Shown in pieces: positions 8,847 through 15,959 of a stretch of DNA of 64,000 nucleotides. The first letter of the stretch is position 1, and every line of letters begins with the position of its first letter. Both the position numbers and the translations under genes were made by a program. This stretch comes from Hominilimicola fabiformis (lineage in GTDB: Bacteria > Bacillota > Clostridia > UBA1381): the NCBI RefSeq assembly GCF_020687385.1, contig NZ_JAJEQM010000008.1, forward strand, positions 102,592 to 166,591. Direction: 5' to 3'. The notes under the pieces are model-generated. The model searched no databases and had not been told where the DNA came from. It worked only from the letters and a program-made list of their open reading frames with translations.

Positions 8847-9049
8847 CAGAGGTCGAGAAATTAGTTCGGATTTTGTGAAAATGAACTCGTTGGCGTACGA
8901 TGGTACGTTAGAGTTTATTTTCGCAAAAAGTGCACAGGCAAGCCGTATATCGAAGATAGGCTTGCCTGTTATTTGTTATAGCTATAAATTAAATTGTAAA
9001 ATATAAAAAATAATATTTTGCACGTTCCGGACAATTTGTCGACAGTCTG
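8847..9049 (+). repeat. MITE-like repeat, family 2, copy 1
   Basis: About 203 bp, nearly identical (about nine differences including one 1-nt indel) to 54127-54328. The ends are imperfect inverted repeats: left CAGAGGTCGAGAAATT and right, inverted, CAGACTGTCGACAAATT, both leading to a CGGA. Inside are a stem GAAAATGAACTC / GAGTTTATTTTC enclosing CGTAC/GTACG, and a perfect 10-bp stem CAGGCAAGCC / GGCTTGCCTG (8935-8944 / 8959-8968) followed by a T-rich run. No convincing coding capacity; the 63-codon frame across it is not conserved in copy 2. Clear target-site duplications are not visible. Confidence 0.75.
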
Positions 9050-9050
9050 C

Positions 9051-9079
9051 GGGGACACTAAATTTTAATGTCCCCTTTT
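9051..9079 (+). terminator. Rho-independent terminator
   Basis: GGGGACA / TGTCCCC stem (9051-9057 / 9069-9075) with an A/T-rich loop, followed by TTTT on the + strand. It ends rightward transcription from the thioesterase/dehydrogenase pair before the convergent gene. Confidence 0.75.
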
Positions 9080-9080
9080 G

Positions 9081-9701
9081 CTAATTTGATTTAATTTCAG
9101 TTAATTTAATGTCATCAGTCGCTTTGATTTTTTCTTTTTCGGAAAGTGTAAAGGAATACGAATTATTATAAGCAACAGCCAAATCTTCGCTTACACGAGC
9201 TTTGCCGCTTGATGAATAAATTACAAGCGTTCCCGTACCTGTGGCGATATATCGTCCTGCTGGTATTTCTGACGGGCAAGTATAGCTTTGGTCTTTCTTT
9301 AATGTATATGTTTTGCCTGTCTTTTCGGTTGCCTGTAATGACGAGTTTTGATTTTGCAGTTCCTCAATTTGTGAGTCGAGTTCAGATGACTTTTGATTTA
9401 ATTCGGTAATGTCGTTTTTTAATTCGTCATTCTTTTTCTTTGCCTCCATAAAGTAATTATTTACGGTGGTTTTTGTACTCAATTCCGAATTTAGGTCATT
9501 TATCTGACTTTCCAAATCATTTTTTGTATCGGTAAGTGATGATGTATTTTCTTCAAGTGCAGATATTTGAGTTTTCAGTTTTTCTGTTGCAAGAGAATTT
9601 GTGTCAAAATAGTTGCCGAGTGAAAAACAAACCACACCGATTATAATCGTGAAAAACGAAAGTATTATAACATATAATTTTTTTTGCGTCATAATCGTCA
9701 T
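9081..9701 (-). CDS. Single-pass membrane protein with coiled coil and C-terminal beta domain (paralogue 1)
   Basis: 206 residues from the outer ATG; a second ATG 9 bp in (codon 4, giving MTQKK) has better spacing to the GAAAGGA site and may be the true start. A hydrophobic segment (about residues 10-28) is followed by a long polar coiled coil (about 38-125). The C-terminal segment reads IPAGRYIATGTGTLVIYSSSGKARV, a small beta domain with a 'Y-P-S-E-I-P-A-G-R-Y' entry motif. The layout suggests a membrane-anchored protein with an extracytoplasmic C-terminus. It is a tandem paralogue of the next gene upstream (9711-10400). It follows ispE in the isoprenoid operon, but no link to that pathway is evident. 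Function unknown. Confidence 0.7.
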   Translation of the reverse strand: MTIMTQKKLYVIILSFFTIIIGVVCFSLGNYFDTNSLATEKLKTQISALEENTSSLTDTKNDLESQINDLNSELSTKTTVNNYFMEAKKKNDELKNDITELNQKSSELDSQIEELQNQNSSLQATEKTGKTYTLKKDQSYTCPSEIPAGRYIATGTGTLVIYSSSGKARVSEDLAVAYNNSYSFTLSEKEKIKATDDIKLTEIKSN

Positions 9702-9710
9702 ATCCTTTCA

Positions 9711-10400
9711 TTATTTTATCGGAATAAATTGAGCCTTGCCCTTGATTTTTATTGTTTCATCATCGTTTAATACATAATCTTTTCCGTCAGCGGTTAAATT
9801 CGAGTTTACTCTTGCTTTTCCCAATGACGAAATCGCAATACTTCCCGAACCCATAATTGTATATTTACCGGCTTTTATATTTTCTCCGACTGCGTAAGTA
9901 CCCGATGTCAAAGTTAAGGTTGATTGAGAAGTCGATGATGCTTGGTTATTCAAGGAATCAAGTGTGCTTTGCTTTGTATTGACCGTGTTTTGCAATTCCT
10001 CTTTTTCTTTTTCGAGTTTATCGTTTTCGTCATTTATTTTTTCAAGACCGTTTTGCGACGTTGTAAATTCTTCATAGTTTTTTTTCTTATCGGCTAAATC
10101 CGAATTAAGAGTATTTATTTCATCGGAAAGCGATGAATAATTGTTTTGTGCCGTAATATATTCCGAATTTGTATTTTGTAATTTTTCAAGTCGTTTTGTT
10201 ATTTTGTTATCGCTTTTCGGTATGAAAAAGCCGACAAAAAATACTCCCAAAACAATCACAATACATATTGCCGATGATACTTTTATAAACAGCGGTGATA
10301 AATCCTTTGCGAGATTATCCCAATATGCAAACTTGATTTTTTTATTGTTTGTCGGTTGTTCGTCAATGATTACTTCTATAATATCCTTGTCTTTCTCCAA
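9711..10400 (-). CDS. Single-pass membrane protein with coiled coil and C-terminal beta domain (paralogue 2)
   Basis: 229 residues. A charged cytoplasmic N-terminus (about 35 residues) precedes one transmembrane segment (about 40-60, VSSAICIVIVLGVFFVGFF). A Gln/Asn/Glu-rich coiled coil (about 68-150) leads to a C-terminal domain with VGENIKAGKYTIMGSGSIAISSLGKARV, matching the end of its downstream paralogue. The start codon is TTG at 10400, with GAGGTG about 8 nt upstream. It lies 15 bp after ispE and 9 bp before paralogue 1, consistent with one leftward transcript. The C-terminal 'GxYxVGxDIPAGxY' type of domain is widespread in Firmicute surface proteins; its role is not established. Confidence 0.72.
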   Translation of the reverse strand: MEKDKDIIEVIIDEQPTNNKKIKFAYWDNLAKDLSPLFIKVSSAICIVIVLGVFFVGFFIPKSDNKITKRLEKLQNTNSEYITAQNNYSSLSDEINTLNSDLADKKKNYEEFTTSQNGLEKINDENDKLEKEKEELQNTVNTKQSTLDSLNNQASSTSQSTLTLTSGTYAVGENIKAGKYTIMGSGSIAISSLGKARVNSNLTADGKDYVLNDDETIKIKGKAQFIPIK

Positions 10401-10415
10401 AAATAATCACCTCGT

Positions 10416-11297
10416 TTAATTTAAAACTTGTGTAAGAAATACGTCCTTAAACTGATAAGCAAAACTGTCGGCGGATTTTTTTGCCTTTTCAAAATCGTCA
10501 AAAATACCGAAAACAGTCGGACCCGAACCGCTCATAACGGCATTAACGGCGCCGTTCATAATCATTTTGGTTTTGATACCGCCGACAATCGGATACATTT
10601 TAGCGGTCACGTTTTCCATAACGTTGCAAAGCCTGTCTGCAACGCCGTAAAGGTCGTTATTATTTAAAGAGTCAATCATTCCGTCTGTGTCGGGACGAAT
10701 TTCGATAGGTGTGTTGTCGATTTGTTCGTAAATAAGTGCCGTAGATACGTTGATAGGCGGTTTTACAAGTAAGATGTACGCATTTGGCATAGGGGAGAGC
10801 GGTTTTAAAATTTCACCGATACCTTCCGCAAGCTGTGTACTGCCGTCAAAACAGTACGGCACATCTGCACCGAGTGACGCACCGATATGCATAAGCTCAT
10901 CATTAGAAAGAGGATTGCCGTGGAGCATATTTATTGCGGTAAGAACCGCCGCACAATTACCGCTGCCGCCGGCAAGCCCTGCGGCTACGGGTATATTTTT
11001 GTGAATTACGATTTTTGCACCGCCGCGAATACCTGTCGCTTTAAAAAATGCGTCTGCCGCTTTATAGGCGATGTTTTTTTCATTGCAAGGCAAATACGGC
11101 AAATTTGTTGAAATAGAAATACCCCTGTGCGTTTTATCGACTAAAATAAGGTCAAACAGCGATACTGTCTGCATAATCATTTTAATGTCGTGATAACCGT
11201 TTTCGCGTTTTGAAAGTACGTCAAGTGTAAGATTTATTTTTGCATATGAACGTGTTATCGCACGTCTGCCTGTTAAAACTGTATTTTCGGCAAGCAT
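10416..11297 (-). CDS. ispE: 4-diphosphocytidyl-2-C-methyl-D-erythritol kinase
   Basis: A 293-residue GHMP kinase of the MEP pathway to isoprenoid precursors, phosphorylating CDP-methylerythritol. Motif 1 is SYAKINLTLDVLSKRENGYHDI near the N-terminus, the ATP-binding glycine loop is PVAAGLAGGSGNCAAVL (about 94-110), and the C-terminal GHMP motif is VMSGSGPTVFGIF. GAAAGGA lies about 10 nt before the ATG. It is separated from tlyA by 17 bp and shares the block with dxs, so two MEP enzymes are co-transcribed. Confidence 0.95.
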   Translation of the reverse strand: MLAENTVLTGRRAITRSYAKINLTLDVLSKRENGYHDIKMIMQTVSLFDLILVDKTHRGISISTNLPYLPCNEKNIAYKAADAFFKATGIRGGAKIVIHKNIPVAAGLAGGSGNCAAVLTAINMLHGNPLSNDELMHIGASLGADVPYCFDGSTQLAEGIGEILKPLSPMPNAYILLVKPPINVSTALIYEQIDNTPIEIRPDTDGMIDSLNNNDLYGVADRLCNVMENVTAKMYPIVGGIKTKMIMNGAVNAVMSGSGPTVFGIFDDFEKAKKSADSFAYQFKDVFLTQVLN

Positions 11298-11314
11298 TTC
11301 TGTTCATTCCTTTC

Positions 11315-12118
11315 TTAAAGCAGATTGTGTGATTTGTCTACTATTTCTTGTATTTTTTCATCTGTGATGTTATCCTCACATTCGGCTTTTTTCAAATATG
11401 CAAGATATTCAATGTTGCCCTCCGGACCTTTGATAGGTGAGAATGAAAGACCTGCAACGTGCAAATCAATACTTCGTGCGAAGTCAAGAATTTTCTTTAT
11501 AACTTCATAGTGTACCTTTATGTCCTTTACAACACCTTTTTTACCGACCTGTTCACGTCCTGCCTCGAATTGTGGCTTTATAAGTGCGACAATTTCGCCG
11601 TTATCGGCAAGAAGTGTTTTTGCAACGGGCAGTACAAGTTTAAGCGAAATAAATGACACGTCAACAGACGCAAAATCAATTTCTTCGCCAATGTCCTCAG
11701 GTGTCACATAGCGGATATTAGTACGCTCCATATTTACGACTCTTTCGTCCTGACGTAATTTCCACGCGAACTGACCGTAGCCAACGTCAACGGCGAATAC
11801 CTTGACAGCACCGTTTTGGAGCATACAATCGGTGAACCCGCCTGTTGACGCACCTATGTCCATTGTGGTTTTACCCTCAAGGGTAATCGGAAATTCCTGC
11901 ATAGCTTTTTCGAGTTTTAATCCGCCGCGGCTTACATATTTTAAAGTTTCGCCGCGAATTTCCGCAACGGTTGTATCTTCGTCAACCATCTGTCCGGCTT
12001 TGTCGCATTTTTGGTTTTTTACATACACTTGTCCTGCCATAATTAGAGCCTTCGCTCTTTCACGGCTTTGTACCTGTCCGTTTTTGACAAGAAGTGCGTC
12101 AAGTCTTATTTTTCCCAT
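11315..12118 (-). CDS. tlyA: TlyA-family rRNA (cytidine-2'-O)-methyltransferase
   Basis: 267 residues. An N-terminal S4 RNA-binding domain (RLDALLVKNGQVQSRERAKALIMAGQVYV) is joined to an FtsJ-like methyltransferase with the SAM motif MDIGASTGGFTDCML. Members methylate ribosomal RNA and are often mislabelled hemolysin. A tlyA/FtsJ-type gene between dxs and ispE is a recurrent Firmicute arrangement and is commonly found near OLE RNA genes. It starts 13 bp after dxs ends. Confidence 0.93.
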   Translation of the reverse strand: MGKIRLDALLVKNGQVQSRERAKALIMAGQVYVKNQKCDKAGQMVDEDTTVAEIRGETLKYVSRGGLKLEKAMQEFPITLEGKTTMDIGASTGGFTDCMLQNGAVKVFAVDVGYGQFAWKLRQDERVVNMERTNIRYVTPEDIGEEIDFASVDVSFISLKLVLPVAKTLLADNGEIVALIKPQFEAGREQVGKKGVVKDIKVHYEVIKKILDFARSIDLHVAGLSFSPIKGPEGNIEYLAYLKKAECEDNITDEKIQEIVDKSHNLL

Positions 12119-12131
12119 AGTTCTTATCCTT

Positions 12132-13967
12132 TTAATCTATTTTTGATGCAATCGTCTTTGCATCAAGTCCGTATAATTTATCAAGTTCATCTATTGAGCC
12201 GTGCGTAATCGGTTGGTCGGGGAAAGCAAATATTTTAAATTTGCAGTCGATATGGTTTTCTTCAAGCAATGTGCCTATCATACTTCCCATACCGCCGATT
12301 TTTACGTTGTCCTCAATGGTTATAACGCTGCCTGTCTTTTTTGCCGACTCGATTATGCTCTTTGTATCGAGCGGTTTTATTGTAGGCATAGCTAAAATTT
12401 CAACTGATTTCGTTGTAAGTTTTGCAACTTCTTCGGCACGTTTAACCATTCTGCCTGTTGCGATAATTGTAACATCCGAGCCGTTTTGCATGCGCTGTGC
12501 TTGTCCCAAAGTGAAAGCGGAAGGCACATTTTCAGCCTCTGTTCCGCCGCGTGGGTAACGTATTGCAATCGGTGCATTAAATTTATTGATTGCAAAATCG
12601 AGCATATATTCAAGCTGATCGAGCGTGGCAGGTGAAAGAATTGTCATATTCGGCATATGTGATAAGTACGAAATATCGTATACACCCTGGTGTGTTTCAC
12701 CGTCTGCGCCGACTATACCGGCACGGTCGATAGGGAATACAACGTGAAGTTTTTGCAGACAGACGTCGTGCAAAGTTTGGTCGTATGCACGTTGCAAGAA
12801 TGATGAATACAACGGTATAACGGGAGTGTATCCGACCGTTGCCAGTCCTGCTGAAAGGGTAACGCCGTGCTGTTCGGCAATACCGACATCAAAAAATCTG
12901 TCTTTATATTGCTCTTGAAATTCGTCAAGTCCTGTGCCGTTAGGCATTGCACCTGTGATTGCAACTATTTTCTTGTTGTTTTTCGCTAATCTGACAAGCG
13001 TATTGCCAAATCTTGCACTGTATGTTTCACTGCCTTTTTTCGTTTCACCCGTAGCTTTGTCAAAAGGTGATATGCCGTGGAATTTTTGCGGATTGCTTTC
13101 CGCGGGGGCATAACCTTTGCCTTTTTTCGTGTGGACGTGAATAAAGACAGGCCGTTTTTCTTCTTTTGCATATTCAAGACACTGTATAATTTCTGTTAGG
13201 TTGTGACCGTCAACAGGTCCCATATATATAAATCCCATATCGTCAAAAATCGTTGTAGGGATTACAAGCCTGCGGAAGAAACGTTTTATTTGCTTTAATA
13301 TATTTGCGGTAGGTTTGCCTATTGTAGGCATTTTTTTTAAAAAGTTTTCAACCGCGTGTTTTGAACGGAAATAAAACGGCGACATTCTGAGTGAACGCAA
13401 GTGTTTTGACACCGCACCGACATTTTTTGAAATAGACATTGCGTTGTCGTTCAAAATAAGTATAAGCGGTGTTTTTGAATGACCTGCGTCATTCATAGCC
13501 TCGTACATCATACCGCCCGTAAGAGCACCGTCACCGAATACTGAAATTACATTGTAATTGTCGCCGGCAAGGTCACGCCCTCTGGCAATACCGAGTGCGG
13601 CTGAAATTGAAGTTGAACTGTGACCGGTATTAAATACGTCACAATCACTTTCGCTTGTTTTCGGAAATCCCGACATTCCGCCGAACTGACGGAGCGACTT
13701 GAACCCGTCTTTTCTTCCTGTAAGAATTTTATGCACATAAGACTGATGACCTACGTCAAAGACAATCTTATCTTCAGGCACATTAAAAACAGTGTGAATA
13801 GCAACGGTCAATTCAACAATCCCCAAGTTTGAGGCGAGATGACCGCCGGTTTCCGATACACTGTCAATCAGAAACTCACGAATTTCACTGCAAAGAGTTT
13901 TCAATTCGTCTTTATTTAATTTTTTCAAATCATCGGGTGATTCGATTTTATTTAAAATTTTCTCCAT
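12132..13967 (-). CDS. dxs: 1-deoxy-D-xylulose-5-phosphate synthase
   Basis: 611 residues from the chosen start. It condenses pyruvate and glyceraldehyde 3-phosphate, the first step of the MEP pathway. Visible features are HLASNLG near the N-terminus, VGHQSYVHKILTGR, the thiamine-diphosphate motif GDGALTGGMMYEAMND, the FDVGIAEQH transketolase motif and GVYDISYLSHMPNM. The ATG at 13967 lies 19 bp beyond the oapA stop and is preferred to the in-frame start at 14009, which would overlap oapA and add 14 unconserved residues. It is downstream of OLE RNA and oapA. Confidence 0.95.
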   Translation of the reverse strand: MEKILNKIESPDDLKKLNKDELKTLCSEIREFLIDSVSETGGHLASNLGIVELTVAIHTVFNVPEDKIVFDVGHQSYVHKILTGRKDGFKSLRQFGGMSGFPKTSESDCDVFNTGHSSTSISAALGIARGRDLAGDNYNVISVFGDGALTGGMMYEAMNDAGHSKTPLILILNDNAMSISKNVGAVSKHLRSLRMSPFYFRSKHAVENFLKKMPTIGKPTANILKQIKRFFRRLVIPTTIFDDMGFIYMGPVDGHNLTEIIQCLEYAKEEKRPVFIHVHTKKGKGYAPAESNPQKFHGISPFDKATGETKKGSETYSARFGNTLVRLAKNNKKIVAITGAMPNGTGLDEFQEQYKDRFFDVGIAEQHGVTLSAGLATVGYTPVIPLYSSFLQRAYDQTLHDVCLQKLHVVFPIDRAGIVGADGETHQGVYDISYLSHMPNMTILSPATLDQLEYMLDFAINKFNAPIAIRYPRGGTEAENVPSAFTLGQAQRMQNGSDVTIIATGRMVKRAEEVAKLTTKSVEILAMPTIKPLDTKSIIESAKKTGSVITIEDNVKIGGMGSMIGTLLEENHIDCKFKIFAFPDQPITHGSIDELDKLYGLDAKTIASKID

Positions 13968-13986
13968 CACCAATGCCCCATTAATG

Positions 13987-14571
13987 TTATTTGCAACGTT
14001 TAAAAACACTCATTATTTTTCCAACCGTAAAAACGATTGAATTACCGTTATTCATAGAGATTCCCTTAGACATAGCTTTACCGCCGATAGTAAGAGAACT
14101 GACAATACCTGTAAGTATAAGGCTCGGCAATATACCGCTCAGGTTAAATTTTGCGACAAGTTCCGAAACAATAAGAGTTGTCGTTGCACCGGAAATAATT
14201 CCGGCAATATCGCCGATTACGTCACAGCATAAGTTTGCAAGCTGAGGTGCGTGACGTATTACGGAAATACTTTCTCTTGCACCTTTGACTTTGCGTGCCG
14301 CAAGGGAATGAAAAGGCTTTTCTTCAGCAGACTGAACAGCCGTACCAATCATATCGAATAAAATATTTATTGCAATGATAGCGAATAAAACTATAAATGC
14401 AAAAAATAAATTAAGCGATTGCATCGCAACCGATGTTATAAGACTGAATACCAATGACAGCACGAACGAAAGGAAGATTACGAAAATCGTCCATTTGTGT
14501 GAAGTCGAAACATTTGAATCAGGTTTTGGTACTTTAAATTTTTTTCGCCTGTGAGAGTCAGATTTATCCAA
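13987..14571 (-). CDS. oapA: OLE-associated membrane protein OapA
   Basis: A 194-residue integral membrane protein. A short basic N-terminus (SHRRKKFKVPK) is followed by hydrophobic segments at about 26-48, 53-78, 112-135 and 140-160. A conserved middle stretch reads SAEEKPFHSLAARKVKGARE, and the DxxxD motif described for OapA appears as DVIGD. OapA binds OLE RNA and anchors it at the membrane; it also resembles CorB-type magnesium transporters. The TTG start is supported by AAAGGAGA 9 nt upstream. The gene order OLE RNA-oapA-dxs-tlyA-ispE supports the call. Family assignment is from motif and context, not from a search. Confidence 0.85.
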   Translation of the reverse strand: MDKSDSHRRKKFKVPKPDSNVSTSHKWTIFVIFLSFVLSLVFSLITSVAMQSLNLFFAFIVLFAIIAINILFDMIGTAVQSAEEKPFHSLAARKVKGARESISVIRHAPQLANLCCDVIGDIAGIISGATTTLIVSELVAKFNLSGILPSLILTGIVSSLTIGGKAMSKGISMNNGNSIVFTVGKIMSVFKRCK

Positions 14572-14625
14572 GTTTGTAAATCTCCTTTTCTATAATAATA
14601 AATCGGCAAAATGCCGACTAAGATT

Positions 14626-14839
14626 ACAGACAAAACCGTTATGGTTTTGTCTACTTTATTTATGGGTGTTTGAGGTGCAACCTCATTGAAAATCATTTCT
14701 GGCGACCTGCGCGGCAGAAATGGCATAAAATCTAAAGTTTCGACTTTGGAGGAACTTTATGATTTTTTCTCTAAAAATACTCAAAAATCACATCGTAAGA
14801 TGTAATTTTTGGAGCTGGCGACATCTTGTCGACAGGCTC
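14626..14839 (+). repeat. Dispersed hairpin-rich repeat, family 1, copy A
   Basis: About 212 bp, shared in the same order and length with 26960-27171 and 50381-50591. Serial modules, read on +: GACAAAACC-GTTAT-GGTTTTGTC hairpin; GAGGT-GCA-ACCTC hairpin; ATTTCTG...CAGAAAT stem; TAAAGTT...AACTTTA stem; CTCAAAAAT(C/T)ACATC...GATGTAATTTTTGGAG stem; and a right-end stem containing GTCGACAG. It lies between the 3' end of the OLE RNA and oapA. No ORF is conserved between copies. Confidence 0.85.
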
Positions 14840-14857
14840 AATTAATTTTAAATAGGG

Positions 14858-15475
14858 TAATGAACAGAGTAAAGTTTGCGGCATAGGTCCGGTTGGCTTT
14901 CCCATAAATCTGCTTAATCGTCGCCGAAAAAGCGGTTTCCCATTAAAGACTTATACTATTTTGTAGTTACCGGATTGCCACTGAGTCCGCACTGCAATCC
15001 CCTGTTCATTCAATTACGACAGCCTAGAAGTTTTCCCAAACAGCCTGAGCTTTCCGTATCCTCTTTTGCAAATATGGTTTCAAGACGCATTGCCTTTTTG
15101 CCACTGGCCGAGCGGCGAAAAAGTTTTGGGCGTCTATCCGCCATATCCACTCAAGGCTGGCTACGCTGCCCACAGCATTCATACCACGTCCCTTGTGAGG
15201 ACGTGAATTACTAACCGCAAAACAGGTTTTCCCCTATGCCGTAACGACTTGCTCCCTTAGGAGGTATGGGCCGCCACAGTCATAGGCCTCCACGGAAAAG
15301 GGGGTAAGGTTACCATGCCGTTGGAAACCGCCCCTAAACCTTAACTCCCAGCATCAGCCCCGAACTGGGCGTTCAAAGCAAAACACCAGAAACTTCATCG
15401 ATGTGCCATTTGGCGGATTTTTAGGCCCGCTTTCCGAAGAGCCGTACTGACTAGGATACTGCACCACTATTAATT
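14858..15475 (-). ncRNA. ole: OLE (ornate large extremophilic) RNA
   Basis: A stretch of about 615 bp without a credible ORF, visibly richer in G and C than its surroundings, with a consensus promoter at its right end driving leftward transcription. It holds many local and long-range pairings: CACGTCC/GGACGTG (15185-15191 / 15099-15105 region counterpart at 15199-15205), a GGCATAGG near the 5' third complementary to CCTATGCC near the 3' end, and TGAACAG/CTGTTCA closing a 3' domain. OLE RNAs are about 600 nt, lie next to oapA, and sit in isoprenoid clusters with dxs and tlyA; size, orientation and neighbours all match. The ends are estimated from the promoter and from loss of structure; the RNA identity rests mainly on context. 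Confidence 0.82.
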
Positions 15476-15482
15476 GTAATTA

Positions 15483-15511
15483 AATATAACATATTTTTTG
15501 TGAAAAGTCAA
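15483..15511 (-). promoter_or_regulatory. Promoter of the OLE RNA
   Basis: On the - strand: TTGACT (15511-15506), 17-bp spacer, TATATT (15488-15483), predicting a start near 15476. This fits the right edge of the GC-richer structured region. Confidence 0.8.
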
Positions 15512-15598
15512 CAAACCAAAAAAAAATTTACAATTTATATATATTTATAAAATGCAAATAAATATGAAAAAAGTAGTTGTTTACTAAAATGTTTGCGC

Positions 15599-15627
15599 TT
15601 GACAATTATCATATAATTGTTTATAAT
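15599..15627 (+). promoter_or_regulatory. Perfect consensus sigma-A promoter of the 15.63-kb leader RNA
   Basis: TTGACA (15599-15604), 17-bp spacer, TATAAT (15622-15627). The predicted start, about 15634, is exactly where the outer stem of the downstream structured RNA begins. It diverges from the OLE promoter about 90 bp away. Confidence 0.88.
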
Positions 15628-15685
15628 TAATATACCACATTTTTACTTTGAACAATTTAATATTATTAATGAAAAGGATATTTTT

Positions 15686-15718
15686 ATGAATATTCTTCTT
15701 TTGTTATTCCCAATATAA
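15686..15718 (+). CDS. Putative 10-residue hydrophobic leader peptide
   Basis: The uORF encodes MNILLLLFPI with an AAAAGGA site 7 nt before the ATG. Its last codons form the 5' strand of the inner helix of the surrounding RNA, so a ribosome translating or stalling here would disrupt that helix. This is the usual geometry of translation-dependent attenuators. Four leucine codons in a row (CTT CTT TTG TTA) could be a sensing stretch. Expression is inferred only from this layout. Confidence 0.4.
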   Translation: MNILLLLFPI

Positions 15719-15835
15719 AGGTTGTAGTTTTGTTAAAAACGCAAGCTTTAATTTGTATTAATAGAATACCTTTGTTATGGGAATATTTTAATTCAAAGTA
15801 AATGTGTGGTAACATTAAATCTAAGCTGCGTTTTA

Positions 15836-15873
15836 ATGCGTGGTATTAGATTTATGATACCGCGCATTTTTTT
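15836..15873 (+). terminator. Intrinsic terminator ending the leader RNA
   Basis: ATGCGTGGTAT / ATACCGCGCAT, 11 bp with one G-T pair (15836-15846 / 15857-15867), followed by a run of seven T. It lies about 85 bp before the start codon of the next gene, with no clear promoter in between. Confidence 0.85.
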
Positions 15874-15959
15874 GTGTGAGAAAATTTAAAAGGGGGAAAA
15901 GTGTAACTGAAATTATTATTACAGTATCACAAATACAAAAGATTGAAAGGATGAAACTT

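Larger units (their letters stand above)
15634..15873 (+). ncRNA. Candidate structured leader RNA or sRNA of unknown family
   Basis: The transcript predicted from the consensus promoter folds into nested helices. The outer helix pairs 15634-15652 with 15792-15810 (19 positions, one T-T mismatch). The inner helix pairs 15705-15712 and 15717-15722 with 15778-15785 and 15768-15773. Between them on the 5' side is a 10-codon uORF. A terminator ends the unit at 15873. TAAATCTAA (15816-15824) is perfectly complementary to TTAGATTTA in the terminator loop region (15846-15854), giving a possible antiterminator. I do not recognise it as a known riboswitch, T-box or 6S RNA. It could be an attenuating leader of the gene at 15960 or a free-standing sRNA. 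Confidence 0.55.

Noticed and set aside
8815..9006. 63-codon + strand frame across family 2 copy 1
   Set aside because: It lies inside the MITE-like repeat, overlaps the dehydrogenase stop and is not preserved as a frame in copy 2.
14478..14726. 82-codon - strand frame with a hydrophobic middle
   Set aside because: It overlaps oapA out of frame and runs through repeat copy A; no ribosome binding site and no counterpart at the other copies.
14975..15214. 79-codon + strand frame within the OLE region
   Set aside because: It lies antisense to the structured RNA, with no ribosome binding site and a composition unlike local proteins.
14858..15475. RNase P RNA, tmRNA or rRNA fragment as alternatives to OLE
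   Set aside because: No GAGGAAAGTCC-type RNase P core, no tRNA-like ends or tag frame, and no recognisable rRNA segments; the OapA/dxs context fits OLE.
15634..15873. 6S RNA
   Set aside because: The nested-helix shape and size are suggestive, but the internal loop is very asymmetric (about 52 against 6 nt), and a uORF and antiterminator-like element are present. Not claimed without a model search.
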